Counted from the first letter of the stretch, positions 28,291 to 37,755 are shown. The stretch is 64,000 bases of DNA from Marinobacter profundi (GCF_002744715.1 NZ_KZ319373.1:1-64000); one strand, 5' to 3'. The notes: generated from the sequence alone by a model not told the origin. Numbers and translations are program-made.

Positions 28291-29694
28291 ATGAATTCCG
28301 AACAGATCATTGCTTCCCTCAAGGCCCTGGTGAGTGACGGTGCCAGCCCCGGCAAGGTGCTGACCGACCCGGCAGACCTGGAAAACTACGGCAAGGACTG
28401 GACCAAGATCTACCCGCCCAAGCCGCTGGCCATCGTGTTGCCCAAGACCACGGAGCAGGTGCAGGCGGTGGTGAAGTTCGCCAATGAGCATCAGGTTGCC
28501 CTGGTACCTTCAGGCGGTCGCACCGGCCTGAGTGCCGGCGCGGTGGCGGCCAACGGTGAAGTGGTGGTGGCATTCGATTACATGAACCAGGTCCTCGAGT
28601 TCAACGCCAGTGACCGTACGGTGCGCTGCCAGGCGGGTGTGGTGACCGAGCAGTTGCAGAATTTTGCCGAGGAAAACGGGCTTTATTATCCGGTGGACTT
28701 TGCCTCTGCCGGTTCCAGCCAGCTTGGCGGCAACCTGTCCACCAACGCCGGTGGTATCAAGGTGATCCGTTACGGCATGAGCCGTGACTGGGTGGCGGGT
28801 CTGAAAGTGGTGACCGGCAAGGGCGACGTTCTCGACCTGAACAAAGACCTTGCCAAGAACAACACCGGGTACGATCTGCGCCACCTGTTCATTGGCGCGG
28901 AAGGCACCCTGGGCTTCATTACCGAAGCCACCATGAAGCTGACCCGCAAGCCGAATGATCTCACCGTACTGGTGCTGGGGCTGAATGATCTGACAAACAC
29001 CATGGACGTGCTCGAAGCATTCCAGAAGAAACTGGACCTGACCGCCTACGAGTTCTTCTCCCACCAGGCCATGGGCCATGTGCTGGCCCACGGCCAGGTC
29101 CAGGCACCGTTCGAGACCGAGGCGCCTTACTACGCCCTGCTGGAGTTCGAGGCGGTGTCCGACCAGGTGATGGATGATGCCATGGCACTGTTCGAGCAGT
29201 GTGTGGAAAACGGCTGGGTGCTTGACGGTGTGATCAGCCAGAGCGAAACCCAGGCCCGGAACCTGTGGCAGTTGCGGGAGCGGATCTCCGAGTCCATCGC
29301 CCCCCGGATTCCCTACAAGAACGACATCTCCGTGGTGGTTTCCAAGGTGCCGGGCTTCCTCCAGGAGATCGATTCGGTGGTCACCGAGCACTATCCGGAC
29401 TTCGAGATCATCTGGTTCGGCCACATCGGCGACGGCAACCTGCACCTGAACATCCTCAAGCCGGAAGACATGGCGAAGGAGGACTTCTTCGAGAAGTGCC
29501 AGCAGGTCAACAAATGGGTGTTCGAGATTGTCGAGCGCTATCAGGGCAGTGTGTCTGCCGAGCACGGTGTTGGCATGACCAAGAAGCCCTACCTGCAGTA
29601 CACCCGCAGCGAGGCGGAAATTGCCTACCTCAGGGGCATCAAGCAGGTGTTTGATCCCAACGGCATCATGAACCCGGGCAAGATTTTCGATTAG
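28291..29694 (+). CDS. FAD-binding oxidase, D-2-hydroxyglutarate dehydrogenase-like
   Basis: The 467-residue flavoprotein has the PCMH FAD-binding motifs VALVPSGGRTGLSAGAV and QLGGNLSTNAGGIKVIRYG. The C-terminal FAD-oxidase domain has WFGHIGDGNLHLNI and SAEHGVGMTKKPYL. This fits the D-2-hydroxyglutarate/D-lactate dehydrogenase group. Being divergent from serA points to D-2-hydroxyglutarate, as shown for the coupled pair in Pseudomonas stutzeri. MNSEQ at 28291 is chosen as the start because the longer leader has no similarity to the family. Confidence 0.92.
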   Translation: MNSEQIIASLKALVSDGASPGKVLTDPADLENYGKDWTKIYPPKPLAIVLPKTTEQVQAVVKFANEHQVALVPSGGRTGLSAGAVAANGEVVVAFDYMNQVLEFNASDRTVRCQAGVVTEQLQNFAEENGLYYPVDFASAGSSQLGGNLSTNAGGIKVIRYGMSRDWVAGLKVVTGKGDVLDLNKDLAKNNTGYDLRHLFIGAEGTLGFITEATMKLTRKPNDLTVLVLGLNDLTNTMDVLEAFQKKLDLTAYEFFSHQAMGHVLAHGQVQAPFETEAPYYALLEFEAVSDQVMDDAMALFEQCVENGWVLDGVISQSETQARNLWQLRERISESIAPRIPYKNDISVVVSKVPGFLQEIDSVVTEHYPDFEIIWFGHIGDGNLHLNILKPEDMAKEDFFEKCQQVNKWVFEIVERYQGSVSAEHGVGMTKKPYLQYTRSEAEIAYLRGIKQVFDPNGIMNPGKIFD

Positions 29695-29705
29695 GATTGC
29701 GGCGG

Positions 29706-30386
29706 ATGAAAGACCATATCGTAGTGCTTACCGGGGCCGGCATCAGTGCCGAAAGCGGGCTTTCCACTTTCCGTGACAACGGCGGGTTGTGGGAGCAGCA
29801 CAGCGTTTATGATGTGGCCACCCCCGAAGCCTTCGCCCGTAACCCTGAGCTGGTGCTGCGGTTCTACAATGACCGCCGGCGCCAGCTCGAAACGGCCCAG
29901 CCCAACCCCGCCCACCGCCTGCTGGCGGAGCTGGAGCGGCGCTACCGGGTCACCGTCGTGACCCAGAACGTGGACAACCTCCATGAGCGCGGCGGTTCCA
30001 GCAACGTGATTCACCTTCATGGCGAACTGACCAAGGCCCGCAGTACCCGTTATCCGGAGCTGGTGTACGACATTGGCTGCAAGCCCATTGAGCTGGGAGA
30101 TACCTGCGAGCGGGGCGCCCAGTTGCGGCCCCACATCGTGTGGTTCGGTGAGGAAGTGCCATTGCTGGAGACCGCAGCGGAGGTTGTCCGCACCGCCGAC
30201 CAGCTGCTGATAGTGGGCACCTCGCTGCAGGTCTACCCGGCCGCAGGCCTGGTGCACGAGGTGGATATCGATGTGCCCATTACCGTGATCGACCCCGGCG
30301 AGCCCGCCACCGTGTCCCGCGCCCGGGTCATCCGCAAAGGAGCGGCTGAGGGTGTGGCGGAGTGGGTGGCCAGCCTCGGGCGATAG
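29706..30386 (+). CDS. NAD-dependent deacylase (sirtuin, CobB-like)
   Basis: The 226-residue sirtuin has GAGISAESGLSTFRDNGGLWE (NAD site), the Tyr/Arg pair in FYNDRR that favours acidic acyl groups in class III, QNVDNLHERGG and the catalytic His in VIHLHGELT. The zinc module shows only two cysteines (IGCKPIELGDTCERG) where many sirtuins have four, so the zinc may be absent. It should remove acyl groups such as succinyl from lysines. The start ATG lies 11 bases after the dehydrogenase stop, so the two are likely cotranscribed. Confidence 0.92.
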   Translation: MKDHIVVLTGAGISAESGLSTFRDNGGLWEQHSVYDVATPEAFARNPELVLRFYNDRRRQLETAQPNPAHRLLAELERRYRVTVVTQNVDNLHERGGSSNVIHLHGELTKARSTRYPELVYDIGCKPIELGDTCERGAQLRPHIVWFGEEVPLLETAAEVVRTADQLLIVGTSLQVYPAAGLVHEVDIDVPITVIDPGEPATVSRARVIRKGAAEGVAEWVASLGR

Positions 30387-30406
30387 CACCTGATCTCACC
30401 TGGCAC

Positions 30407-30441
30407 GGGGACAGACCTTGGGGCTGGTCCCCCCTGTCCCC
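30407..30441. repeat. GGGGACAG palindrome, diverged copy 1
   Basis: Arms GGGGACAGACC and, after an enlarged loop, GGT...CTGTCCCC. It lies between the convergent sirtuin and membrane-protein genes. Confidence 0.6.
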
Positions 30442-30446
30442 CCGGG

Positions 30447-31106
30447 TCACCGCCGAAAAAATCTGGGATTACGCTCAATAAACGCGTCAATCCAGCGCTC
30501 CAGAAAGGACTTCCCTCCCGGGTTCTTCAGGTAGCGCCAGCCCAGTACCGAAATCACCAGCGCGCCCAGTCCATCCACGATCAGGTCCCACATGGTATCG
30601 GTCAGCCCCGAGGGGTCGCCCAGCATGGGTTTCTGCATGTTCATGCCGAAGGCAGTGTCCATGGTGAACTCGAAGATTTCCCACAGGGCGCCAACGCCGA
30701 GGGCGAACATGAAGGCAAAAAACGCCACGAAACCGGGATTCATGTGCACATGGATTTTCTCGGTTTCGTTCATGATGTGGACCAGCAGGAAGCCGAGAAT
30801 GCCCAGCAGGAAGCCTGACGTGGTGTGAAGTGCCATGTCCCACCACCAGAACCGGGTGTAGTAGTCGCGAATCTCGCCAAGAAACAGCGAGGCGAAGACA
30901 AAACCGATGGCCGCCAACTGGAGTTCCGGCGGGATATGAATCCGGAAACGTCGCTCAAACAGCACCGGGAAAAAGGTGATCAGAATGATCATGGCGGTGA
31001 GGAATGCGGTGAACCAGCGTTGCCCCCAGATCGCGAATACGGCCTCGGTAAGCAGGATCAGTTGCAGAAAAAGGGTGATTCTCTGATGGGTAACGCGGAT
31101 ACGCAT
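30447..31106 (-). CDS. Multi-pass membrane protein (DUF2238-like)
   Basis: The 219-residue product has about six hydrophobic segments (LFLQLILLTEAVFAIWG, AFLTAMIILITFFPVLF, LAAIGFVFASLFLGEI, HTTSGFLLGILGFLLVHIM, FVAFFAFMFALGVGALWEIFEF, LGALVISVLGW). The conserved-looking WWDMALHTTSG and ALWEIFEFTMDT resemble the DUF2238/YjdF group of unknown function. ATG 31106 is preferred to TTG 31112. No signal for regulation is seen. Confidence 0.82.
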   Translation of the reverse strand: MRIRVTHQRITLFLQLILLTEAVFAIWGQRWFTAFLTAMIILITFFPVLFERRFRIHIPPELQLAAIGFVFASLFLGEIRDYYTRFWWWDMALHTTSGFLLGILGFLLVHIMNETEKIHVHMNPGFVAFFAFMFALGVGALWEIFEFTMDTAFGMNMQKPMLGDPSGLTDTMWDLIVDGLGALVISVLGWRYLKNPGGKSFLERWIDAFIERNPRFFRR

Positions 31107-31333
31107 GCGCAAGTGGTTCCCGGGTGCAATGGCAATACCCTATCACATCATGCACTTCCGTACCGGGAACCGGCGGTCTCCTGGCTGTCATCCCGGGGCC
31201 CGGGTGCCTCCCGCTGCGTGCCGGCCACAGGGCAGTGGCCCCGATTGTAAACTACACTCAGAATGCGCCGGTTTTGGCGTGCCCTGGCTTTTGATGGGGC
31301 CAATACGGTCTGGCATTCAAGGAGTTGTGCGCA

Positions 31334-31738
31334 ATGAGCATGATGAAGGAATTCAAGGAGTTTGCAGTCAAGGGCAATGTCGTGGACATGGCGGTGGGGA
31401 TCATCATCGGTGTGGCCTTCGGGAAAATCGTCTCGTCTTTCGTGGCCGATGTGGTGATGCCTCCGCTGGGGATGCTGGTCGGTGGAATTGATTTCTCCAA
31501 CCTTGCCATCACGCTGAGGGCGGCGACGGAGGGCGCAGAAGCGGTGACATTGCGCTACGGCATGTTTATCCAGGCGGTTTTCGATTTTGTGATCGTCGCG
31601 TTTGCAGTCTTCCTGGTAGTGAAAGCATTAAACAGTCGGCGTAAGAAAGAAGCGGAAACTCCGGCTGCACCTCCGGCACCGTCGGCCCAGGAGCAGTTGT
31701 TGATGGAAATCCGGGATCTGCTGAAGCAAAAACCCTGA
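31334..31738 (+). CDS. mscL: Large-conductance mechanosensitive channel
   Basis: The 134-residue protein matches MscL in length and sequence: [43 protein letters not shown] (amphipathic helix and TM1 pore), then TM2 [23 protein letters not shown] and the C-terminal helix [16 protein letters not shown]. It releases solutes on osmotic downshock. AAGGAG nine bases upstream of ATG 31334 sets the start. It converges on the ABC1 kinase gene, with a palindromic repeat in between. Confidence 0.97.
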   Translation: MSMMKEFKEFAVKGNVVDMAVGIIIGVAFGKIVSSFVADVVMPPLGMLVGGIDFSNLAITLRAATEGAEAVTLRYGMFIQAVFDFVIVAFAVFLVVKALNSRRKKEAETPAAPPAPSAQEQLLMEIRDLLKQKP

Positions 31739-31748
31739 TTCTGGATCC

Positions 31749-31775
31749 GGGGGACAGACCTCAGCTCTGTCCTCC
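31749..31775. repeat. GGGGACAG palindrome, copy 2, overlaps a stop
   Basis: Arms GGGGGACAGA and TCTGTCCTCC with the centre CCTCAGC. It contains the stop codon of the ABC1 kinase gene at 31761-31763 and the last codons before it. Confidence 0.75.
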
Positions 31776-33083
31776 GTCTGCCCCTGCGGCCAGGTATTTC
31801 TCCAGTTCTGCACGAAAAGCCGCCTGCACCCCGAGTCTTTTCAGCATCCAGTAGTGGCCGGCGATCATCCGGTCGATGAAGATGCTTTCCACCGGGGGTT
31901 TGAAATAATCCAGGTACTTGAACACCGTGCTGGTCTTGGCCGCAACGTGTTTGTGGAGGTCGGACCCGGCGAAGTCGTAGGGGGCTTCGGTGTCGAAGGG
32001 GCGGATCAGGATATCCCGCCACATGGCGTAGTAGGCTTCGTCCACTGCAGGCTGGTTTTCTACCCGGGCGCCAAGGTCGATGAGGTGGCGGTCCAGAGCT
32101 TCGTAGTCTTCGGCCAGTGCGGCGATCAGGGCCTTGCGGTAGGCTTCGACGATCTCCGGCTTGAGCTTCTTCACGCAACCGAAGTCGTACATGATGATGG
32201 ATCCGTCAGGCCGGTAGGCGAAGTTGCCGGCGTGGGGGTCGCCGTGGATGCAGCGGAAACGGAACAGCTGGTCGGCCATGGTGGTGAAGATGCGGTGGCC
32301 AATCAGGTTGATGGTGGCCTGGTCGTAATGCTCGGGGGTAACCTTGCTGACGTGATCCCCTTCCACCAGTTCGAGGGTGAGTACCCGACGGGTGGAATGG
32401 CTGGCAATCACCGAGGGGATGATGACCCAGGGCTGATCCTTGTGGAACTCCCGGAACAGCCGCAGGTTATTGGCTTCGTTCTCGTAGTCCAGCTCTTCCT
32501 TGAGCCGTTCGCGGATCTCGCCGAACAGCTGGTCCACGGCTTCTTTCGGCATTTTCAGCAGCCCGCCGAGCTTCAGGGCGAGCCTCAGCTGTTTGAGGTC
32601 GGAGTCGCAGGACTCGTCCACTCCAGGGTACTGCACCTTGACGATGACATCGGTGCCGTTGTGGAGGCGGGCGCGGTGGACCTGACCGATGGAGGCAGCA
32701 GCATAGGGCTGCTCCTGCAGGTACTCGAACAGTTCCCCCACCGGCTTGCCCAGCTCGGATTCGATCTGCCCGACGATGACCTCGAAGGCCATTGGCGGCG
32801 CTTCTTTTTGCAGCTTTTGCAGCGCTTCGGAGAATTCCAGGGGAAGAAAGTCCTGGGTCTGCGACGCGATCTGCCCCACCTTCATCACCGCGCCCTTGAG
32901 TTCGCCAAGGGTATCGGCGATCTGGTCGGCCATGCGGGTATAGCTTTCGCTGCGGGCGCCGTCATCTTCGCCGCGGATCAGGCGCCGGGCACGTTGCCCG
33001 GCATACTGTCCCGCCACAGAGGCGGTCATGCCGGCCAGTTTGAGAAATCGCCCGCCGCGTGAGGTTACCGGTTTCTTGCTCAT
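31761..33083 (-). CDS. ABC1/COQ8-type atypical kinase
   Basis: The 440-residue protein has the family mark KVGQIASQTQDFLP (KxGQ), the Ala-rich loop YAAASIGQVHRARL in place of a Gly loop, VIVKVQYPGV (Lys), ELDYENEANN (Glu) and FRCIHGDPHAGNFAYRPDGSIIMYDFGCVKKL (catalytic loop and DFG). It resembles eukaryotic COQ8/ADCK3 more than E. coli UbiB, whose C-terminal membrane anchor is missing. An ATPase-type role in quinone synthesis is plausible. Its last residues GGQS are encoded by a palindromic repeat. Confidence 0.92.
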   Translation of the reverse strand: MSKKPVTSRGGRFLKLAGMTASVAGQYAGQRARRLIRGEDDGARSESYTRMADQIADTLGELKGAVMKVGQIASQTQDFLPLEFSEALQKLQKEAPPMAFEVIVGQIESELGKPVGELFEYLQEQPYAAASIGQVHRARLHNGTDVIVKVQYPGVDESCDSDLKQLRLALKLGGLLKMPKEAVDQLFGEIRERLKEELDYENEANNLRLFREFHKDQPWVIIPSVIASHSTRRVLTLELVEGDHVSKVTPEHYDQATINLIGHRIFTTMADQLFRFRCIHGDPHAGNFAYRPDGSIIMYDFGCVKKLKPEIVEAYRKALIAALAEDYEALDRHLIDLGARVENQPAVDEAYYAMWRDILIRPFDTEAPYDFAGSDLHKHVAAKTSTVFKYLDYFKPPVESIFIDRMIAGHYWMLKRLGVQAAFRAELEKYLAAGADGGQS

Positions 33084-33134
33084 AGCCCTGCCGGGAGTCC
33101 TTGAATGGAATGGGGTTATGCCGTTGTACGACGG

Positions 33135-33797
33135 TCACACCACCTTGGTCTGCAGGAACAGTGCATCTTCCAGTTCCAGTGTCAGGGTCTGGCCGGACCT
33201 CAGCTCACCCACACCCTTGGGTGTGCCGGTTAGCACCACGTCGCCCGGCAACAGGGTAAAGTGACTGCTCATGTGGGCAATCAGCGGCACGATGGGGTTC
33301 AGCATGTCGCGGGTATCACCACTCTGACGGCGTTGGCCGTCAATGTCCATGGTGAAGGCCAGGTGGTCCTGCTGCAGTTTCTCCACCGGCACGAACGGCG
33401 ACAGCGGGCAGGCACCGTCGAAGGCCTTGGCCCGCTCCCAGGGTTGGCCTTTTTCCTTGAGCTTGCTCTGGACGTCGCGCAGGGTCAGGTCGAGGGCGAG
33501 GCCATAGCCGAGGATGGCGCTCTGCGCTTCGCTGGCCGAAGCGTTGGTAAGCGGCCGGCCGATCAGTACCGCCAGTTCGGTTTCAAAATGCACCTCGCCG
33601 CGGTCGCGGGGGAAGTCGATGGGGCGGGTGATGTGGACCGCTGTCGTGGAGGGTTTGATAAACAGCAGCGGCTCATCCGGAACCGGGTTATTGAGCTCCC
33701 TGGCGTGCTCGGCATAGTTGCGGCCGATGCAGACGATCTTGCCCAAGGGCAGGTGGACGGGGGTGCCGTCCTTCCAGTGGTGTTGGTAATCAGGCAT
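33135..33797 (-). CDS. Fumarylacetoacetate hydrolase-family protein
   Basis: The 220-residue protein has IVCIGRNYAEHARELNNPVPDEPLLFIKPSTTAV, the metal-binding VHFETELAVLIG and TGTPKGVGELRSGQTL, the FAHD1/YcgM pattern. Family members are acylpyruvases or oxaloacetate decarboxylases. AAGGAG before the ATG is strong. It lies between apt and the ABC1 kinase gene, all on the minus strand with gaps of 42 to 51 bases. Confidence 0.93.
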   Translation of the reverse strand: MPDYQHHWKDGTPVHLPLGKIVCIGRNYAEHARELNNPVPDEPLLFIKPSTTAVHITRPIDFPRDRGEVHFETELAVLIGRPLTNASASEAQSAILGYGLALDLTLRDVQSKLKEKGQPWERAKAFDGACPLSPFVPVEKLQQDHLAFTMDIDGQRRQSGDTRDMLNPIVPLIAHMSSHFTLLPGDVVLTGTPKGVGELRSGQTLTLELEDALFLQTKVV

Positions 33798-33839
33798 AGC
33801 GATCTCCTTGATCCTGGAGAGCGCAGATGCCCTGCGCTC

Positions 33840-34382
33840 TTATTCGCCTTCGAAGGAACAGACAGTATAAACCTGCAAGCCCTCTTCCCGCAGCCTGGCG
33901 GAGCCGCCCAGGTCCGGCAGGTCAATCATCGCCGCCACTTCAACAATCTCGGCACCGATGTGGCGGATCAGCCGCGACGCTGCCAGCATGGTGCCTCCGG
34001 TGGCAATCAGGTCGTCCACCAGCACTACCTTGTCACCGGGCCGGAAGGCGTCCTTGTGCAGTTCCACCGACGCGGTGCCGTACTCCAGTTCGTAGTCTTC
34101 CACCAGGGTGTCAAAGGGCAGCTTGCCCTTCTTGCGCACCAGTACCAGCCCGGCATTCAGCTCGTAGGCCAGTGCCGAGCCGATGATGAAGCCGCGGGCA
34201 TCCACTGCGGCAACCGCATCGATATGCTGGCCGTGGTAGCGGTGCACGAAGGCATCGATCAGCTTGCGGAACGCAGTGCGATCCTGCAACACCGTGGTGA
34301 TATCACGGAACGCCACGCCGGGTTTGGGCCAGTCCGGTACGGTGCGGATGGCTTTTTTGATGCTCTCGGAAAAGTAGTCCAT
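33840..34382 (-). CDS. apt: Adenine phosphoribosyltransferase
   Basis: The 180-residue protein has the standard Apt length and motifs: [45 protein letters not shown] and the PRPP site [17 protein letters not shown]. It converts adenine and PRPP to AMP. The start MDYFSES gives the normal N-terminus; a longer open frame overlaps the permease gene. The purine permease gene ends 35 bases upstream, which makes a salvage operon (uptake then phosphoribosylation). Confidence 0.96.
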   Translation of the reverse strand: MDYFSESIKKAIRTVPDWPKPGVAFRDITTVLQDRTAFRKLIDAFVHRYHGQHIDAVAAVDARGFIIGSALAYELNAGLVLVRKKGKLPFDTLVEDYELEYGTASVELHKDAFRPGDKVVLVDDLIATGGTMLAASRLIRHIGAEIVEVAAMIDLPDLGGSARLREEGLQVYTVCSFEGE

Positions 34383-34417
34383 AAATTGCCTGCTGCTTTT
34401 CAGGTCTGGAGGCGGCC

Positions 34418-35716
34418 TCAGGCCGCGTCCAGAAAGATGAATTTCAGGATGAACAGAACCGCAATCAGCGCCACGCTGGCATTCAGCTGGGACCAGCGTC
34501 CCGCCAGTGCCTTGAGGATGGCGTAGGTGATGAAGCCGAGCGCAATGCCGTTGGCAATGGAGAACGTCAGTGGCATCGCCAGTGCGGTGATCAGGGCCGG
34601 CGCCGACTCGGTGATGTCGTCCCATTCAATCTGCTTGAGGCCACTGGCCATCAGCACCGCCACGTAGAGCAGGGCCGGGGCGGTGGCGTAGGCGGGAATG
34701 ACACTGGCCAGTGGCGACAGCACCAGGCAGGCGAGGAACAGCAGGGCGACGACGACCGCGGTGAGGCCGGTGCGGCCGCCCGCAGCGATACCCGCGGTGG
34801 ATTCCACGTAACTGGTGGTGGTGGAGGTACCCAGTGCGGCACCGGACATGGTGGCCACCGAATCCGACATCAGCGCACGGCCCAGACGGGGCAGCTTGCC
34901 GTCCTTGTCCAGCAGGCCACCCTTGTGGGCTGCGCCGATCAGGGTGCCGGACGTATCGAACAGATCGACGAACAGGAAGGCGAAGATAACACTGATGATG
35001 CCGACGTTCAGCGCACCGGCAATATCCAGCTGCATGAAGGTGGGCGCAAGGCTGGGTGGTGCAGACACCAGGCCCTGGAACTCCACCAGACCCAGCGCCA
35101 TGGCGGCCAGGGTTACGGCAATGATGCCGATCATCACCGAGCCGGTGATCTGGCGGAAGGACAGCGCACAGATCAGTACAAAGCCACCGAAGAACAGCAG
35201 GGCTTCCGGGGTTTTGATGTCACCGAGGCCCACCAGCGTGGCCGGGTGGTCAACCACCACCCCGGCGTTCTTCAGGGCGATCAGCGCCAGGAAGAAGCCG
35301 ATGCCGGCGGAGATGCCAAAGCGCAGCGACATGGGGATGCTGTTGATGATCCATTCCCGTACCCGGAGGATGCTCAACAGGAAAAACAGCACGCCGGACA
35401 GGAACACCGCCCCCAGTGCCACCTGCCAGCTGTAGCCCATGCTGCCCACCACGGTGAACGAGAAGAAGGCGTTCAGGCCCATGCCCGGCGCCAGGGCTAT
35501 CGGGTAGTTGGCCCACAGGCCCATAATCAGGGTGCCGATGGCGGCCGCCAGGCAGGTGGCAACGAAGACCGCGCCGAAGTCCATGCCGGTGGCCGACAGG
35601 ATGCTGGGGTTGACCACGATGATGTAGGCCATGGTCAGGAAAGTGGTGATACCCGCGATCACCTCTTTACGAGCCGTGGTGCCGTGGGCCTGGAGCTGGA
35701 AGAGTTTTTCAAACAT
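34418..35716 (-). CDS. AzgA-type purine permease (NCS2-like)
   Basis: The 432-residue protein has about 13 hydrophobic segments and the signature regions [40 protein letters not shown] substrate helix ([22 protein letters not shown]) and [33 protein letters not shown]. This is the AzgA group of adenine/guanine/hypoxanthine permeases. The apt gene follows directly, so adenine uptake is likely. Confidence 0.94.
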   Translation of the reverse strand: MFEKLFQLQAHGTTARKEVIAGITTFLTMAYIIVVNPSILSATGMDFGAVFVATCLAAAIGTLIMGLWANYPIALAPGMGLNAFFSFTVVGSMGYSWQVALGAVFLSGVLFFLLSILRVREWIINSIPMSLRFGISAGIGFFLALIALKNAGVVVDHPATLVGLGDIKTPEALLFFGGFVLICALSFRQITGSVMIGIIAVTLAAMALGLVEFQGLVSAPPSLAPTFMQLDIAGALNVGIISVIFAFLFVDLFDTSGTLIGAAHKGGLLDKDGKLPRLGRALMSDSVATMSGAALGTSTTTSYVESTAGIAAGGRTGLTAVVVALLFLACLVLSPLASVIPAYATAPALLYVAVLMASGLKQIEWDDITESAPALITALAMPLTFSIANGIALGFITYAILKALAGRWSQLNASVALIAVLFILKFIFLDAA

Positions 35717-35749
35717 GACGGTTCTCTGCCTCGCGGGTTACCTGTCAGG

Positions 35750-35788
35750 GGTGCCGGTTAAAGGTGCCTGTTAAAGGTGCCTGTTGTC
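35750..35788. repeat. 13-bp tandem repeat, three units
   Basis: Units GGTGCCGGTTAAA, GGTGCCTGTTAAA and GGTGCCTGTTGTC, between the permease start and the TRIC gene end. Confidence 0.75.
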
Positions 35789-35806
35789 TGGGAAAGTGGG
35801 TCAGTG

Positions 35807-36433
35807 TCAGTGCTGCGGATCCTGGTGGGGATCCCGCTGCAACCGGATATCAAAGCGAACCGCCAGCAGGCGGACCACCACAATGAACAGCAGCCCGATG
35901 TTCAGGGCCAGGGTCTCGCTCTCCAGTGCCCACTGGCAGATGAAATACAGCCAGCAGCCGGCGAACGAGATGGACGCGTAGATCTGGTCCTTGCGGAAGA
36001 TGAACGGCACCTCGTTACACAGGGTGTCCCGCAGGGCCCCGCCGAAGGTTCCGGTCATCACGCCCAGCAGGGAGGCAATGAACCAGGAATGGCCCAGGTC
36101 CAGCGCCAGTTGGGCACCAAGGATGGTGAATATACCGAGCCCGATGGCATCCGGCAGCACGATGCGGGCTTCCTTGATGCGGCTGGCATGGGTCCAGTAA
36201 CTGAATACGATGGCCATTCCGAGGATCAGGATGGGCTGCTCCTGGTGCTTGATCCAGTACAGCGGGTGGTTGTCCATCATCAGGTCCCGCAGGGTACCGC
36301 CGCCCAGTGCGGTTACGAAACCAATGGTGAAGACCCCCACCGGATCCATGTTTTTTGATTTGGCAGCAATCATGCCGGAAATGGCAAAGGCGATGACGCC
36401 AAGCATTTCAAGGCTGTAGATGATATCGAACAT
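35807..36433 (-). CDS. TRIC-family cation channel (UPF0126/YicG)
   Basis: The 208-residue protein has seven hydrophobic helices in two repeats: AFAISGMIAAKSKNMDPVGVFTIGFVTALGGGTLRDLMMDNHPLYWI and the second GVMTGTFGGALRDTLCNEVPFIF. The two GGxxRD motifs are typical of UPF0126 proteins, now placed with trimeric intracellular cation channels. It is the first gene of the minus-strand block reaching to the ABC1 kinase. Ion specificity is unknown. Confidence 0.94.
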   Translation of the reverse strand: MFDIIYSLEMLGVIAFAISGMIAAKSKNMDPVGVFTIGFVTALGGGTLRDLMMDNHPLYWIKHQEQPILILGMAIVFSYWTHASRIKEARIVLPDAIGLGIFTILGAQLALDLGHSWFIASLLGVMTGTFGGALRDTLCNEVPFIFRKDQIYASISFAGCWLYFICQWALESETLALNIGLLFIVVVRLLAVRFDIRLQRDPHQDPQH

Positions 36434-36764
36434 GCCGGACCCGTTATGAAAGAGCTACAGCGCGGGCAAAGCCCGTTTCAGTGCGCGAAGGATAGCTGAA
36501 AACGCGGTTCAGTTCATCCTCGCGGCGAGGCTCGGAACGCAGGTAAACCGGTGCGGGTCGTCGCGTAACGTGACGGTCGGGCACGGTGAGTTCCGTGGGT
36601 ATATAAATGGTACTTATGCGGCCGGATAAGCGAACTTTATTTGCTTCATGGCATGACTGTGTTTAGCTTGACGGATATCACATAAACGGGCGGCAACCGA
36701 GCTCGCAATCCTGTTCAACAAGACGCTATCCAACAAGACTCTATCCAACAAAAAGGGAGCCTCC
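36434..36764. other. 331-bp divergent intergenic region
   Basis: Promoter region between the TRIC gene and the quinone oxidoreductase gene. A 15-bp tandem repeat (CAACAAGACGCTATC, CAACAAGACTCTATC, partial CAACAAAA) runs 36716-36754, just before the oxidoreductase ribosome site. No gene is seen. Confidence 0.7.
36716..36754. repeat. 15-bp tandem repeat before oxidoreductase
   Basis: Two full units and a partial third, differing at one base, end 10 bases before the ATG and lie in the likely 5' untranslated region. Confidence 0.75.
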
Positions 36765-37745
36765 ATGAAAGCCATTCTCTGCAAGGAATACGGCCCTGCC
36801 GACAAGCTCGTCATCGAAGAAATTGCCAGCCCTGCGGTGGGCGAGCGCGACGTCCTGGTCCGGGTTCGGGCTGCCGGCCTGAATTTCCCGGATACCCTGA
36901 TCATTGAAGGCAAGTACCAGATCAAGCCGGAGATGCCATTTTCTCCAGGCGGTGAGATGGCCGGTGAAGTGATTGCGGTGGGCAGCAAGGTCACCCGTTA
37001 CAAAGTAGGCGACCGTGTTGCCGGGCTGACCGGTTACGGCGCGTTTGCAGAAGAAGTCGCGGTGCCGGAGAGTAACCTGTTGCCGGTTCCTCCGGGCATG
37101 AGTGATGAAAAGGCGGCGGCGTTTACCATGGTCTATGGCACCTCCTATTACGCTCTCAAGCAACGGGCCAACCTCAAGCCTGGTGAAACCCTGCTGGTGC
37201 TCGGTGCCAGTGGCGGCGTTGGCCTGGCCACCGTGGAGTTGGGCAAGGCCATGGGCGCCCACGTGATTGCCGCAGCCAGTACCGCCGACAAACTTGCCGT
37301 GGCGAAGCAGGCCGGTGCCGATGAGTTGCTGAACTACAGCGAGGAGCCCCTGAAGGATGCCATTAAACGGATCACCGACGGCAAGGGTGTCGATGTGATC
37401 TATGACCCGGTGGGCGGTGATTTTACCGAGCAGGCCCTGCGAGGTATGGCCTGGAACGGTCGCCATCTGATCATCGGCTTTGCCGCCGGTGACATCCCGA
37501 AGATTCCCGCCAACCTGACGCTGCTCAAGGGCTGTTCCGTGGTGGGCGTGTTCTGGGGCGCATTCACCCGCAAGGAGCCGGAAGAGAGCCTGCGCAACAT
37601 GATGGAGCTGATGAAGCTGTATCAGGACGGCAAGATTGATCCGAAGGTGTCCGAAGTGTTCGCCTTCGAACAGTACGAGCAGGCGCTGGGCGCGCTGACC
37701 GGCCGCCGGGCTACCGGGAAGGTGGTGTTGAAGGTATCTGGCTAA
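36765..37745 (+). CDS. NADPH:quinone oxidoreductase (zinc-free MDR)
   Basis: The 326-residue protein has the medium-chain reductase fold: RVRAAGLNFPDTLIIEGKYQIKPEMPFSPGGEMAGEV, the Rossmann motif LLVLGASGGVGLATVELGKAMGA and VIYDPVGGDFTEQALRGMAWNGRHLIIGFAAG. It lacks the zinc cysteines of alcohol dehydrogenases, as usual in quinone oxidoreductases. It is monocistronic, ending at palindromic repeats convergent with atuH. AAAGGGAG precedes the ATG. Confidence 0.93.
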   Translation: MKAILCKEYGPADKLVIEEIASPAVGERDVLVRVRAAGLNFPDTLIIEGKYQIKPEMPFSPGGEMAGEVIAVGSKVTRYKVGDRVAGLTGYGAFAEEVAVPESNLLPVPPGMSDEKAAAFTMVYGTSYYALKQRANLKPGETLLVLGASGGVGLATVELGKAMGAHVIAAASTADKLAVAKQAGADELLNYSEEPLKDAIKRITDGKGVDVIYDPVGGDFTEQALRGMAWNGRHLIIGFAAGDIPKIPANLTLLKGCSVVGVFWGAFTRKEPEESLRNMMELMKLYQDGKIDPKVSEVFAFEQYEQALGALTGRRATGKVVLKVSG

Positions 37746-37755
37746 GCCCGTGGCA

